Below, in pieces: positions 22,356-33,196 of a DNA stretch of 64,000 nucleotides. The notes beneath the pieces were generated by a model, which was not told where the DNA came from, did not search any database, and worked only from the letters and a program-made list of their open reading frames with translations. How positions within the stretch are numbered: the first letter of the stretch is position 1; each line of letters starts with the position of its first letter. Position numbers and translations under genes: made by a program. The DNA is from Streptosporangium becharense (lineage in GTDB: Bacteria > Actinomycetota > Actinomycetes > Streptosporangiales > Streptosporangiaceae), in contig NZ_JACHMP010000001.1 in assembly GCF_014204985.1 (NCBI RefSeq), positions 372,001 to 436,000 on the forward strand, read 5' to 3'.

Positions 22356-25300
22356 GATCCCTCAAAGATGGCGGTGATCCGCCGCAGGTCTGCGGGGTCG
22401 AGGCTGCCCGGGTGCCGCACGGTGCCGCGTGCGGGCGGGACGGGGTCGGCGAGCATGAGGACGAGCCGGCGAGCGAAGGCCTCCGCGAGGCGGGCGACGG
22501 TCGCCTCGGCCACCCAGGACGGGCAGTGGCGCCACCTCACCTCCAGGCTGCCGGGCCGTGTCCAGCAGATGACCTCCAGGGGGAACAGGATGGGTTCGTC
22601 CGCCCCGCTCTCCGGTCCGGTCTCCGCTCCGCTCTCCGGTCCGGTCTCCGGCGTGAGGCCGGGGTCGGCGCCGCCGGGAAGCTCGCCCAGGTAGTTCAGC
22701 GCCACCGGGGGAAGCGGCCCGTCACGCCGCGTGTCGTGGCCGAGCCGGCGGTGCAGGGAGGCGATGAGCGCCTGCGGGTCGGTCAGCAGCGCGCGGTCGG
22801 CGACCAGCGAGTGGAAGGTGGTGAGCCACCCCACCACGGACGCCCGGTCGCCGCCGGGCAGGTCCCGGCCGTGGCCCTCCACGCAGACGACGGTGGGCAG
22901 GTCGGGGCGGACGTCGGCCAGCGCGGTGAGCAGGGCGGCCGCGAGCGCGGCGACGCCCCGGCGGGGCTCGGCGCGTTGCGCGGCGAGCAGGAGCTCCCGG
23001 ATGGACGCGTCCAGGCTGGTCGCGAGGGTGCGCGGCGCGCCGGTCGCCCGGTGCTCGGCGGGGAAGACCACGGCGGGGCGGCCGGCCTCGTCCAGTAGGT
23101 CCGGGTAGCCGTCGGACGTCGGGCCTGCCGGGTCGCCGGTGGGACGGGCGTAGGCGTGCCACAGGTCGTCGGTGAGGATCTGGAGCGACACCACGTCGGC
23201 CACCAGGTGGTGGACGATCCAGACGACGCGGTCCCGGCGGGTGCCGTCGTTCCGGATCAGGCACAGGCGGAAGACGGCCGAGTCGAGATCGAGCTCCTGT
23301 TCCCTCCGTGCCAGGAAGTCCCGTACGGCGCCGTCGCGGGCGGCCGGCGGCGTGTCCGCCAGGTCGAGGACGTGGACCTGCGCCGGTGCGGGCGGGACCA
23401 GCCGGCCGGACCAGCCCCGCCCGGTGTGGGTGAAGACGGACCACAGCGCGGGATGCCGGTGGACCGTGGTCTCCAGGGCCGACCGCAGGCGGCCGGTGTC
23501 GACGTCGCCGGGCGTCTCGGTGATCCAGCGCAGGCTCCAGCGCCGCGGCTGCGCCGGGCGGGTGGCGAAGAAACCCGCCTGGTTCGGCGTCAGCGGGATC
23601 GGCCCGTACCGGACGGGTCCGCCGCCGGACCGCCCGGTGCGCGCCGCCGCGCAGATGCGGCGGAAGACGCGTCCTTCCATGATGTCGTGCACGCCGAGCA
23701 GCAGGCCGGCGCGCCGCGCGTGGGTGGTCAGCAGGACGGCCTTGACCGAGTCGCCGCCCTCGGTGAAGAAGTTGGCCTCCATGCCCGGCGGCGGGGAGCC
23801 GAGGACCTGCCGCCACAGGCGGGCGAGGGTGGTGACGTGCGGGTCACCCGGATCGAGCGGCCCGGCGCCGGCGGTGTCGCGGGACAGCGCGGCCAGGCGC
23901 TGGCGGTCGACCTTGCCGTTGCCCTGCACCGGCAGCTCGGGCAGGACGTGGAAGGTGTCGGGGCGGGCGTAGAACGGCAGGCGTGTCCCGGCCAGCGACC
24001 TGGCCCACTCAGGCAGCGCCGGCCCGTCGGCGGGGTCGGCGGGGACGAGGAAGGCGCTGAGGGTGGTCACCTCCCGGGAGGACACCGGGATCACGGCCGC
24101 GGCGGCGATGCGGGGGTCACCGGTGAGGACGCCTTCGATCTCGCCCGGCTCGACCCGGTATCCGTGGACCTTCACCTGCCGGTCGATCCGCCCGAGCATC
24201 TCCAGGGTCCCGTCGTCGCGCAGGACCGCCAGGTCGCCGGTGCGGTAGGCGTGCCCGCCGCCGGACGGATCGGCCGTGAAGCGGGCCGCGGTCTCCTCCG
24301 GGCGATCGAGGTAGCCGGTCGCGACGCCCGCCCCGGAGACCACGATCTCCCCGGCGGTGCCGGGCAGGGCGGCGGCGCCGCCGGGGTTGCGCAGTTCGAT
24401 CGCGGTGTTCCAGATGGGACGCCCGATGGGGACGACCTCCGGGACGACGTCGCCGATCCGGATGGTGTGGGCACAGCAGCCGACGGTGGCCTCGGTGGGT
24501 CCGTACTCGTTGGTGACGGTGAGTCCGGCCGCGTCGGGGGCGAGTCCTTCCAACGCGGCGGCGGTCAGCTGCTCGCCGCCCACGACGAGGTGCCGGACGG
24601 CGTGCGCGATCCGCCGGCCGGGAAGGAGCGTGGTCAGGAGCCTCAGGCCGCTGGGCGTGACTTTCAGCGGGCTGAGCGCGTGCGCGCGGGACACGGCCTC
24701 GGCCAGTGCGTGGGGCTCGTCGGAGGGCAGCAGGGTGACCGTTCCCCCGCTCAGGAGCGGCAGGAACAGGCTGGTGATCGTCATGTCGACGGCGATCGAG
24801 GAGTGGACGAGGGTGCCGCCGCCGCGGTCGGTGCCGTAGTGGTGTGAAGCCCACCGCAGATAGTTCAGGAGGGAGGCGTGCGTGATCGGCACCCCTTTGG
24901 GGCGGCCCGTCGAGCCGGAGGTGTGGATCAGGTAGGCGAGGTCCTCCGGCCTCACGCCGGCCGGGGCGTCGTCGGTGCCGGTCACCGCCGGCAGGGTGTC
25001 CAGCAACAGCGCCCGCGAGTGGTCGGACGGGGCGAGGCAGCCGCTGCCGTCGGTGTCCGTCACGATGAGGCGCGGCTGCGCGTCCCGGAGGAGTCCGGCC
25101 ACCCGGCCCGCCGGGTGGGTGGGGTCGACCGGCAGGAAGTGGGCCCCGCGGCGCATGACCGCCAGGATCGCCGCCAGCAGCGGCACTCTGCGGCTCATGC
25201 ACACGGCGACGCGGTCCCCCGCGCCGACGCCCCGTTCGGCCAGCAGCCCGCCCAGCGCGGCGACGGCCGCGCGCAGGGTGCGGTAGTCGACCCGTACGCG

Positions 25301-26665
25301 GTCGTCGCTCGCGGCGCAGGCGTCCGGCGTGCGTCCGGCCTGTTCGTCGAAGACGTCGAGCAGGGTGCCCCCGTCCACGGGGCGGCTGCCGCCGTCGAGG
25401 CGCGCCGTGGCCGCGGCGGGGTCCAGCACCGTGGCGGTCACCTGTTGCGGTGTGCCGCCGAGCAGGTGGGGCGTCCGGGTGAGCAGGTCGCCCAGCCAGC
25501 CGGCGAGACGGTGTGCCAGGCCGGCGTCCAGGGCTGCGGGGTCGGCCTCCAGGCACAGCCGGAGGTCGTCACCGGCGAGGAGGGACTGCAGGTCGACCGC
25601 GACGTGGTCGACCGGGGCGTGCACGGTGCCGAGGCGGGCCCGGGTGTGCGGTCCGAGGGAGAACTCGGCCGGTGCGTCGAGGTGGCGGTAACCGACGGTG
25701 AACCGTCCCGTCTCCCCGTCGTGGGTGAAGAAGTCGGCGTGCTCCCCCGCCTCGTCGATCTCCGCGCGGCAGGCGCGTACCAGGTCGGCGAGTGATCCAC
25801 CGGCGTCGCCGCGGACGGGCAACGGCACGCAACGCCCGAGGAGGCCGACCGTGCCGGGAAGCTGGCGCGCCGCCCCTTCGGCGAAGACGGCGATCGATCC
25901 CGTCTCGTGCGGCGCGATCCGGGTCAGCAGCAGACGCCAGGCGGTCAGGACGACCGCGTCCACCCCCGGGCCGGTCCGTGCCAGGGCGAGGACGGCGGCG
26001 CGGGCGGCTCCGTCGAGAGGCACCGGGACGCGGATGCGCGGGGCGGGTGGCGCCGCACGCAGGACGAGGCCGCGCGCCACCTCCTCGGCGGCCGTCTCGG
26101 GCCGCCGGCTCTCCCAGTGGGCACGCCCTCCGGCCGCCTCGGGATCGGTGAGGAGGTCGGCGAGGAACCGGTCGATCGTCTCGGGGTCGGCGGCGTCACC
26201 CGCCGGTTCCCCGGCTTCCCCGGCTGGGGAGCGGTAGGCGGCGGCGATCGCCCGCGCGGCGCGCAGCAGGCCGACCGGGTCGACGCCGCCGGTGGCGGGC
26301 CGCAGCAGCAGGAGGTGGTTGGTGTCCCCGTGACGTCGCAGGCTCACGATGGGCCGCGTCCCCGGGGACGGGGCCGGCGTCGTGCCCTTCGCGGTCCACA
26401 TCGCGGCACCCCCCGGGCCGGTGACGAGACGCCCGCGCAGCGCGGGATGACGCCGCAGGACCTGCTCGGCGGCCGAGCGCAGCCGCGCGGTGTCGAGCGG
26501 TCCCGTCACCCGCAGGGTCAGGATCGGGGCGGCGCAGCCGGTCCCGTGCCGGGCGGACAGGTGCCGGTGTTGCGGGGCCCGCACCGGCCGGGTGTCGCCC
26601 TCGTCCGTCGGGCCGATCGCCCAGACGTCCTCTCCGGTGTGGGGGGAACCGTCGGCGGCTGTCAC
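22352..26665 (-). CDS. NRPS module C*-A-T-E (Asn-like code, epimerising)
   Basis: I place the start at GTG 26665, which overlaps the previous stop (GTGA), giving 1437 residues; the upstream 86 codons are antisense to nothing real and overlap the other gene. Domains: degenerate condensation 1-425, lacking HHxxxDG (the region reads LRPATGGVDPVGLL near 120-135); adenylation about 427-915 (HTSGSTGRPKG, NEYGPTEATVG, YRTGDL); carrier about 950-1000 (EGGDSVKAV); epimerisation about 1015-1435 (HHLVADVVSLQIL, EGHGRD, NYLGEL). My reading of the pocket is D-M-T-K-V-G-E-V, close to Asn codes of the DLTKLGEV type. It should load an Asn-like residue and convert it to D. The dead C domain may act as a docking or acceptor scaffold. 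It sits between the FkbH and thiazole proteins. Confidence 0.88.
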
Positions 26666-29600
26666 CGTCCGCCCCCTCTCATGGCGCGCAGGCGTTGCCG
26701 GACGAGGTCGCGGGCCTCGCTGACCTGGGGAAGCAGCAGGGCCCGCAGGCGGTGCAGCGCAAGCTCCGGCAGCGCGCAGAACGCCTCCAGGACGAGCGGG
26801 TACGCCTCGGCGACCCAGCCGGCCGGGACCGGTGTGTCCGCGGAGGCGTCGAACCGCAGCAGGCCCGTGCCGCCGTCGGCGTGTTCCCAGACGTCGAGCA
26901 TCAGCGGGTAGGGAAGCGGCCACACCGCAGGCTCAGCCCGGGTGACCGCGCACCCGGGGAGGCTCAGGGGGTGGACCGGCGGCGGTTGCAGGGTGAACAT
27001 GGTGTCGAAGAGCGGCGCCGGGGCCCGCCGGGCCACCAGGCCGTAGGGGACCTCGGCGTGTTCCAGTGCCCCGGCCGTTTCGTGCGCGGCCGCCGTCAGG
27101 TGGTCCGCGATGCCGGCCGACCAGTCGACGCGCGCCGGGACGGGCACCAGGTTGGCGACGAATCCCACCGTGCCGGAGAACGCCGGATCGGCGCGGTTGG
27201 CGACGGGGACACCGGTGACCACGGTGTCGGTGCCGGTGGTCGCGGCGAGAAGCAGCTGGTAGGCGGCGAGGTAGACGGTGAAGGGGGTGGCCGGGAGCCC
27301 CTGGGCCAGGGTGCGGACACGCCGGATCAGCGGTTCGCCGAGGGGGAACCGGATGTGGCGCGGATCGACGGGCCCGCCGCCGCGGGCGTCCCAGCGGGCC
27401 GTCCCCGCCCCGGGCAGGGAGGCCAGGACGGCCGTGACCGCCTCGTCGAACTCCTGGCGCCGTCGCCGTCGCAGCACGTGGTCGCTGTAGTCGGAGAACG
27501 GAGGACCGGGCGGCGCCGGCGGGCCGGGGTCGGCGTACGCCGACGTCAGGTCGCGCTGGACGAGGTCGACGGACCAGCCGTCGGCGGCGCTGTGGTGCAA
27601 CGCCATCAGGAGCACGTGGTCCGCCGGCCCGAGGACGAGCACGGCAGCGCGCAGCATCAGGTCCCGCTCCAAGTCGAACGCCCGGCTGAGGAACTCGGTG
27701 CAGGCGCGCTCGATCTCCCGGTCCCGCTGCCGGGCGGGCACCGCCGTCAGGTCCGTGACCGGCAGCCGGAACTCCTGCGGGCACGGCCGTTGCACCAGGA
27801 CGCCGTCACGGGCCGTCAGCACGGTGGCGAGCGCCGGGTGCCGGGCGACGACGGCCGCCAGTGCCCCGCGGAGGCGGTCGAGGTCCAAGGGGCCGCGGAC
27901 GCGGTGCACGAGCGGGATGATCTGCGCGTTGCCGCGTCCGCCGATCATCTCCGCCGCCCAGATCCGCCGCTGCCCGTACGAGGCCGCGCGGGAGCCGTCC
28001 CCGGTGCCGGCGGGTTCGCCGCGCCGCGCCGCGGGCCGCCGGCCCGCGGCGGCCAGGTGCGCGACGCCCCTGACCGTCGGGGTCCCCAGCAGCCGGTCGG
28101 CCGGCACGTCCATGCCATGATCCCGGTGCAGCCGGGTGGAGATCAGGGCCGCCGTCACGGAGTCGCACCCGAGGCTGAACAGGTCGTCGTGGACGCCGAT
28201 GGGCCGGACGCCGAGAACGTCCTCCCACACCTCGGTGATCCGGCGTTCCGTGTCGGTCTCCGCCGCCACGTACGGGGTGTTCGCCGGCCCCGGCCGTGAC
28301 ACCGGTCCGGCGTGGGCGGCCTCTGCCACCCGGGCGGCGTGCGGTGAGACGGGCCACCGCGGACGCGGTGACATCGTGTCGGGTGCCCCGGGCGGTGCCG
28401 GGGCGGGGGCGGTGCCCGGGGCCGCCTGCTGGACACGCCGCCAGTCCAGCCGGGACGCGGCCGAGGCGTCCACCGGTCCGGCGGCTCCGCCGGGTCGGGC
28501 CGCGAGGAGCGTGTGGGCGGCGCGCACGAAGTCCAGGGCCGGCCGGTTACGGGGTCCCGGCACGGCGTGCAGGTCGATGCCGCGCAGCCCGGTCGCGGTC
28601 GCCCGCTCGGCCAGCGCGCGGAGCATGCGCCACTCGACGTTGCGTCCCAGTGCCCGGCAGCTGAGGAAGAAGTCCCGCACCCGCAGCGTGTCGCCGTCGC
28701 CGTCGCCGTCGGGGTCGGGGTCGGCCGACACGAAGCCGACCAGGCCGTAGTCGCCGAACCGATCGCGTGCCCGCACCGACAGCGCGACCGCTCCGCGGGC
28801 GATCAGCTGGCGCACGCTTCCGGGGGTGTGCCGGCGCAGGAGGAGGTTGAACTGCGTCGTCCGGGCCGCCAGCTGGCTGATCCGATCCGCTTCGCCGTCC
28901 TCTGCGTCGGTCACCTGGACGTCGAGTTCCAGCTGCGCCAGGTAGTCGGCGACCGTGGAGGCCGCCGCGGCTGCCTCGCGGCGCCGCGCCTCGTGGGCGA
29001 ACGACCGGAGACGGGACCGGTCCTCGGCGGTGCCGGGCGGGATGTCGAGCTGCCAGGTCGCGTGCAGCGCCTCCGGGAAGGCGTGTGGGTCGTCCGGAAG
29101 GTCGACGACGGTCAGCGCGGGGTGCGCGAGGGCCACCTCGGTACGTTCCGCCGGGCTGTCGTCGATGAAGACCAGCGACTCGGCGGCGAAGCCCAGCTCG
29201 GCGGCGACGGCCGACACGGTGGCCGACTTGGGGCCCCAGTCCGCGCGGACGAGGGTGAAGTCGCCGAGCGTCAACGGCATGCCGGGGTGGGCGGCGAAGA
29301 CGGCCGCGACGTCCTCGGGGTTGTTCCGTGAGCACAGGCACAGCGCCCGCCCGGACCGCGCCTGGGCCAGCAGGAACTCCTGCACCCGGCGATAGGGGCC
29401 GCCCACGTCGACGTTCTCCGGGCCGATCTCGCCGCACACGCCGCCCCACAGTGTGTTGTCGGCGTCCACCAGCACGGCTTTGGTGACGGGACGCTCCACC
29501 GCCGTCATGGTGCGCAGCAGCGCTTCGGCCAGCTCCAGCGCGGCGGAGGCGGTGGGGGCGGAGGTGGGGACGGAGGCCGTGGCGGCGGAGACGGTGGGGG

Positions 29601-31593
29601 CGGTGGCGGTGGCGTGCCCGGCCTGTGCCGGGCTCGGGCGACCGGTCGCGGGGCCCGGATGCCCGGCCGCCGGGCGTGGCCCGACGAAGGAGAGGCCGCG
29701 TGCCGCCGCGGCGTCCCGGACCTGCCGCTCGTCGGAGGGCGTCGTCCCCGGCGGCACGGTCACGTACAGCGGCAGCGAGGAGACCCGGGCCCAGTGCGCG
29801 GCGGCGTCCGCCTGGCGTGCCAGCCAGGAGGCGTCGCGCCGCGGGACACCGCGGCGCCACGCGTACAGCATGAAGATCTCCGACCCGGTGAACAGGGCGT
29901 CCTGTTCGACGACCGTGTCGAAGCCGTGGCGGTCGAGCGTCGCGCCGATCCTGGCCAGCCGTCCCCCCACGTCGTGCACCTCCGCGACGATCTGGTCGAT
30001 GAGATGCCAGTGCTCGTCGGCGATTCCGGCGAGCACCTCCTCCTCCGCCCGTTCCGCGTCGATCTTCAGCAGGTGGATCCGCTCCACCCGCCGGTCACGG
30101 ATCCAGTCGGAGAGGCGGATCACCGGCACCCGGTGCAGCCGCCGCCCCGTCGTCCGGGTCCGCACGGTGGTCGCGAGAGCCCGCTCGACGTCCTCCCGCA
30201 TGTCCGGGGTGATCCTCCCGTCGGCGGCGGTCCGGTGCCGGGCGTACCCCTTGATGATCTCTTCGTCGGCGTCCGCGTCGGTGTGGAACCCGGACTGCAG
30301 CGACGAGTGGGGGTAGAACGTGATGGTCCGCTCGCCCCGGGTCTCCCCCAGCGCGACGGCCGACACCGTGGCGTTCACCCGGTAGCGGTCGATGTTCGAC
30401 CGCAGTGCCTCGGCGACGGCCGAGACGGGTTCGAAGGCGGTGACCCGGACGTTCTCCGCCTCGGCCGCCGCGAAGAGAGTGAAGAGCCCGATGTTCGCAC
30501 CCACGTCCACCACGTGGTCCCCGTCGCAGACGCGCAGACCGTGGCGGAGATACCGCCGTCGGACGACGATCTCGTCGTAGAGCTCCCGGGTCTCGTTCGC
30601 GTTCATCTCGGCGACGGGTCTCCCGTCGGGCAGCGTCCCCGCCGGCCCGCCGGCGTCGTGGCCCCCGACGACGGGCGACCAGCCCACGCCGGGACCGGCG
30701 ACGACGAGGTTCGCTCCCCGGCTCGCGGGACGCAGCCGGCCCGTCTCCCGCTCGGGGGCCCGTGTCTCCTCGGGTTCGATCCGCCGTACCCGGACCGGCA
30801 GGTCGATCGCCGCACCCCACGCGTGCAGGGCCGCGGCGACCTCGGTGAACCCGGCGGCGGCCAGGAGACGGATGTCGAAGAAGAGCTGGGGCACCCGGCC
30901 GGCCGTCGCCTCCGCGGAGGCTCCGGGGTGGTCGGCCAGGGCCCGGATCACGGCGGCCGCCTGACCGGCGAACGCCCGGAGAACCCCCTCGTCGGCGATA
31001 TCCCGGCGCGCGGTGAGCGTCCATTCGACCCCGTCGTCGCCGACCCATACGAGACATGACAGCGGGTGGCCGGCTGCGGGCGGGACTCCGGTGTGCCGGT
31101 CGACGCGGAACGCGAACTCCGGCAGTTCGCAGATCCGCAGCGTCCGCCGCATGAGGTCCAGCGGGTCGTCCGGGTGCCGCCGCGCCGGCGTGCGCGTCCA
31201 GCTCTCCGCCAGGGCGTGCAGGGAGCGTTCCCCTTCGATGCCGAGGGTCAGGACGTCGGCCTGCCCCCGCGGCCCGTCCGGTCCCCTGCCTCCGTCCGCC
31301 GTGTGCACGACGGCGCATCCGCTGTTGACGGCCAGCAGGAAGGCGAAGACCGTCCGCTGCAGGTCCTCAGGATCCGCCTGCCCGCGCGCGGCCTCCCACG
31401 TCGGGGCCGGGCAGACGGGGACGGTGACGGCGGCCCGTGTCCGGCTCCCGCCGGGATCGGGCCGGGTCCAGCCGGCCCGCCAGTCCTGTGACGAGGTCGT
31501 GGCGAGCGGGTCGCCGCCGGCCCCTGGGCTCGTCCGCCCGGTTCGCCGGCCCTGTGATGAGTCGTCCGCGGTCATGGCGTGGCCAGCCGTCAT
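26662..31593 (-). CDS. FkbM-FkbH-carrier-condensation megaprotein (glycerate-derived unit)
   Basis: 1643 residues; ATG at 31593 overlaps the carrier-protein stop. Domains: an unclassified N-terminal region 1-300 resembling part of a condensation domain without active site; FkbM methyltransferase about 340-570 (VVDVGANIGLFTLFAAAEAE, LLKIDAERAEEEVL); Ala/Thr/Pro linker; FkbH-like HAD domain about 695-1030 (LVDADNTLWGGVCGE, CLCSRNN, FIDDSPAERTEV, FGDYGLVGFV); carrier about 1105-1180 (LGCDSVTAAL); condensation about 1205-1634 (HHSAADGWSVDLV). FkbH enzymes move glyceryl from 1,3-bisphosphoglycerate to a carrier, and FkbM-type domains O-methylate. The protein should load a glyceryl, possibly O-methylglyceryl, group and pass it to the next residue. 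The FkbM-FkbH-T-C fusion is uncommon. Function is inferred from families. Confidence 0.87.
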   Translation of the reverse strand: MTAGHAMTADDSSQGRRTGRTSPGAGGDPLATTSSQDWRAGWTRPDPGGSRTRAAVTVPVCPAPTWEAARGQADPEDLQRTVFAFLLAVNSGCAVVHTADGGRGPDGPRGQADVLTLGIEGERSLHALAESWTRTPARRHPDDPLDLMRRTLRICELPEFAFRVDRHTGVPPAAGHPLSCLVWVGDDGVEWTLTARRDIADEGVLRAFAGQAAAVIRALADHPGASAEATAGRVPQLFFDIRLLAAAGFTEVAAALHAWGAAIDLPVRVRRIEPEETRAPERETGRLRPASRGANLVVAGPGVGWSPVVGGHDAGGPAGTLPDGRPVAEMNANETRELYDEIVVRRRYLRHGLRVCDGDHVVDVGANIGLFTLFAAAEAENVRVTAFEPVSAVAEALRSNIDRYRVNATVSAVALGETRGERTITFYPHSSLQSGFHTDADADEEIIKGYARHRTAADGRITPDMREDVERALATTVRTRTTGRRLHRVPVIRLSDWIRDRRVERIHLLKIDAERAEEEVLAGIADEHWHLIDQIVAEVHDVGGRLARIGATLDRHGFDTVVEQDALFTGSEIFMLYAWRRGVPRRDASWLARQADAAAHWARVSSLPLYVTVPPGTTPSDERQVRDAAAARGLSFVGPRPAAGHPGPATGRPSPAQAGHATATAPTVSAATASVPTSAPTASAALELAEALLRTMTAVERPVTKAVLVDADNTLWGGVCGEIGPENVDVGGPYRRVQEFLLAQARSGRALCLCSRNNPEDVAAVFAAHPGMPLTLGDFTLVRADWGPKSATVSAVAAELGFAAESLVFIDDSPAERTEVALAHPALTVVDLPDDPHAFPEALHATWQLDIPPGTAEDRSRLRSFAHEARRREAAAAASTVADYLAQLELDVQVTDAEDGEADRISQLAARTTQFNLLLRRHTPGSVRQLIARGAVALSVRARDRFGDYGLVGFVSADPDPDGDGDGDTLRVRDFFLSCRALGRNVEWRMLRALAERATATGLRGIDLHAVPGPRNRPALDFVRAAHTLLAARPGGAAGPVDASAASRLDWRRVQQAAPGTAPAPAPPGAPDTMSPRPRWPVSPHAARVAEAAHAGPVSRPGPANTPYVAAETDTERRITEVWEDVLGVRPIGVHDDLFSLGCDSVTAALISTRLHRDHGMDVPADRLLGTPTVRGVAHLAAAGRRPAARRGEPAGTGDGSRAASYGQRRIWAAEMIGGRGNAQIIPLVHRVRGPLDLDRLRGALAAVVARHPALATVLTARDGVLVQRPCPQEFRLPVTDLTAVPARQRDREIERACTEFLSRAFDLERDLMLRAAVLVLGPADHVLLMALHHSAADGWSVDLVQRDLTSAYADPGPPAPPGPPFSDYSDHVLRRRRRQEFDEAVTAVLASLPGAGTARWDARGGGPVDPRHIRFPLGEPLIRRVRTLAQGLPATPFTVYLAAYQLLLAATTGTDTVVTGVPVANRADPAFSGTVGFVANLVPVPARVDWSAGIADHLTAAAHETAGALEHAEVPYGLVARRAPAPLFDTMFTLQPPPVHPLSLPGCAVTRAEPAVWPLPYPLMLDVWEHADGGTGLLRFDASADTPVPAGWVAEAYPLVLEAFCALPELALHRLRALLLPQVSEARDLVRQRLRAMRGGGR

Positions 31594-31602
31594 GGCGTGG
31601 CC
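31571..31602. repeat. 18-bp-period duplication at the FkbM-FkbH start
   Basis: GTCATGGCGTGGCC occurs at 31571-31584 and 31589-31602. It duplicates the start region and yields two in-frame ATG codons (31593 and 31575) for the megaprotein; the first is coupled to the upstream stop. Confidence 0.85.
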
Positions 31603-31952
31603 CGGTCGGAGCCGGCGGGTTCACCGACGCCGGCCGGGCGGGCGGGCGTCTCACCCGTGCGCGCCGGCCCGCGGTCGCCGACGACTTCGCGGATCATCGT
31701 CCACAGGGCACCGGCGGTGGCGAAACTGTCCGGGTCGAGCCGTTCGTCGGGGACCATGATGTCGAACTCCTGCTCCAGGCTGACCAGCAGGGTCACGGAG
31801 GCGAGCGAGTCCAGCCCCATGTCGGGAAGACTCGTCGCCGGTGCCAGCGTGCCGGCGCCCAGCAGCGGCAGGTGCCGGCGCAGCAACGCGTCGAAAACGT
31901 CCGGCCACGGTGTCGTGCTCATGGTCACCGGCTCCTCCGGGGTCGTGGTCAT
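31590..31952 (-). CDS. Free-standing acyl/peptidyl carrier protein
   Basis: 120 residues; the phosphopantetheine Ser is in DMGLDSLASVTLLVSLEQEF near residue 48. A second ATG (MSTTPWPDV) ten codons in is an alternative start. The C-terminal 30 residues are a Pro/Gly-rich tail. By analogy with FkbJ/ZmaD-type carriers beside FkbH enzymes, it may hold the glycerate-derived unit while the adjacent acyl-CoA dehydrogenase acts, or serve as a donor for the unpaired modules. ATGA overlap with the FkbM-FkbH gene and an 18-nt gap to the dehydrogenase indicate one operon. Confidence 0.88.
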   Translation of the reverse strand: MTTTPEEPVTMSTTPWPDVFDALLRRHLPLLGAGTLAPATSLPDMGLDSLASVTLLVSLEQEFDIMVPDERLDPDSFATAGALWTMIREVVGDRGPARTGETPARPAGVGEPAGSDRATP

Positions 31953-31970
31953 CGAAGCGTCTCGGTTCCT

Positions 31971-33146
31971 TCAGGCCAGCCTGACGGCGCGGTCCAGCAC
32001 GCAGAGGGCACCGGTGGCCACGAGAAGGCGGTCGTCGGCGTAGTTCAGGCTGGCCGACCGCAAGTCGCGGAAGTGCCGTTCGAGCGGGATGACCGCTCCC
32101 CGGCGGTAGCCGATCGACATCCCCGCGAGCTGGACGAGCCGGTCGACCGCGTCGAAGGTGTGCTCCGCCGCGACCACCTTGAGGGTGTTCAGGTGGACCT
32201 GTGTCGCCGGGTTGTCGAGCGACTGCGACGCCGCCGACAGCTCCGCGACCTCCTCGCACACCCGGTGCAGGTAGGCGCTCGTCACCTCGAGGTCGATCCT
32301 TGTCCGCGCCAGGCGTTCGCGGACGAGGTCCGACCGGATGTCGAACGACGGCGGGCACCGCGGTGAGCGGACCAGCGCCACGAAGTCGCGCAGCGCGCCC
32401 GTGGCCGCCCCCAGCCAGCACGACGCCCAGGCCAGGTGCCCGTACGGGGCCATCACCTCGACCGCGATCTCGCGGAACCCGCCGGGCTCGCCCACCACCT
32501 GCTCATCCGGCACCGCGGCCCTGAGCGCCATGCTCACACTGCGCGTGCCGCGCATGCCCATGGCGTCCCACTCACCGCGATGCGTGATGTCCAGCTGCGC
32601 CCGGTCGGCGTAGACCAGCGTCAGCTGGTTGTCGCGGGCCTGTTCGGAGGCGCGCATGGTGATGAGGAAGCCTTCGGCGTACTCGCCGCCGGTGACCACC
32701 GGCGCCTCCCGTTCGAACAACAGGGTCCCGTCCCGGTCGGCCAGCGCCGCCACCCCGGTCATCAGGTGCCCGCCCTTGCCCGGCTCCGTGGTCACCGAGG
32801 CCAGATACAGCTCCCCGCGGGCGATGCGGGGCAGCAGCGCGGCCGCCAGATCCGCACTCGCGAAGCGGGCGAGCACCGCGACCTGCTGGCAGTGCATGGC
32901 CCAGATCAGCCCGGTCGACAGGCAGGCCGTGCTCAGCCGCTGCGCCACCGCCACCAGATCGGGCAGCCGGCCGCCGAGGCCGCCGTACTCGCGGGGCACC
33001 AGCAGGCCCATCAGGCCGTTGGCGCGCAGCGCCGCCAGCGACCGCCGTGGAAACTCCGAACGACGGTCGGCCTCCGCCGCGTGCCCGGCCAGAGTCGGCA
33101 GCACGGCCTCTGCCAGTTCCAGCGGAGTGTGCGTCACCGGATTCAA
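31971..33146 (-). CDS. Acyl-CoA dehydrogenase-family flavoenzyme (FkbI-like position)
   Basis: 391 residues, normal family length. The N-terminal helical domain has LMGLLVPREYGGLGGRLPDL. The middle beta domain has LYLASVTTEPGKGGHL and GEWDAMGMRGTRS. The C-terminal four-helix domain has VQLAGMSIGYRRGAVIPLERHFRDLRSA. In methoxymalonyl-type pathways an acyl-ACP dehydrogenase of this family oxidises the glyceryl unit with a partner 3-hydroxyacyl dehydrogenase; only the flavoenzyme is visible here. It may instead desaturate another carrier-bound intermediate. It is the first gene of the 9.3-33.1 kb minus-strand run and has a well-formed promoter about 155 nt upstream. Confidence 0.83.
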   Translation of the reverse strand: MNPVTHTPLELAEAVLPTLAGHAAEADRRSEFPRRSLAALRANGLMGLLVPREYGGLGGRLPDLVAVAQRLSTACLSTGLIWAMHCQQVAVLARFASADLAAALLPRIARGELYLASVTTEPGKGGHLMTGVAALADRDGTLLFEREAPVVTGGEYAEGFLITMRASEQARDNQLTLVYADRAQLDITHRGEWDAMGMRGTRSVSMALRAAVPDEQVVGEPGGFREIAVEVMAPYGHLAWASCWLGAATGALRDFVALVRSPRCPPSFDIRSDLVRERLARTRIDLEVTSAYLHRVCEEVAELSAASQSLDNPATQVHLNTLKVVAAEHTFDAVDRLVQLAGMSIGYRRGAVIPLERHFRDLRSASLNYADDRLLVATGALCVLDRAVRLA

Positions 33147-33196
33147 GTGTTCCCACTCGGTCGCGTGGGGGCGGCGGGTGGCCGGACGGCCGGCGC

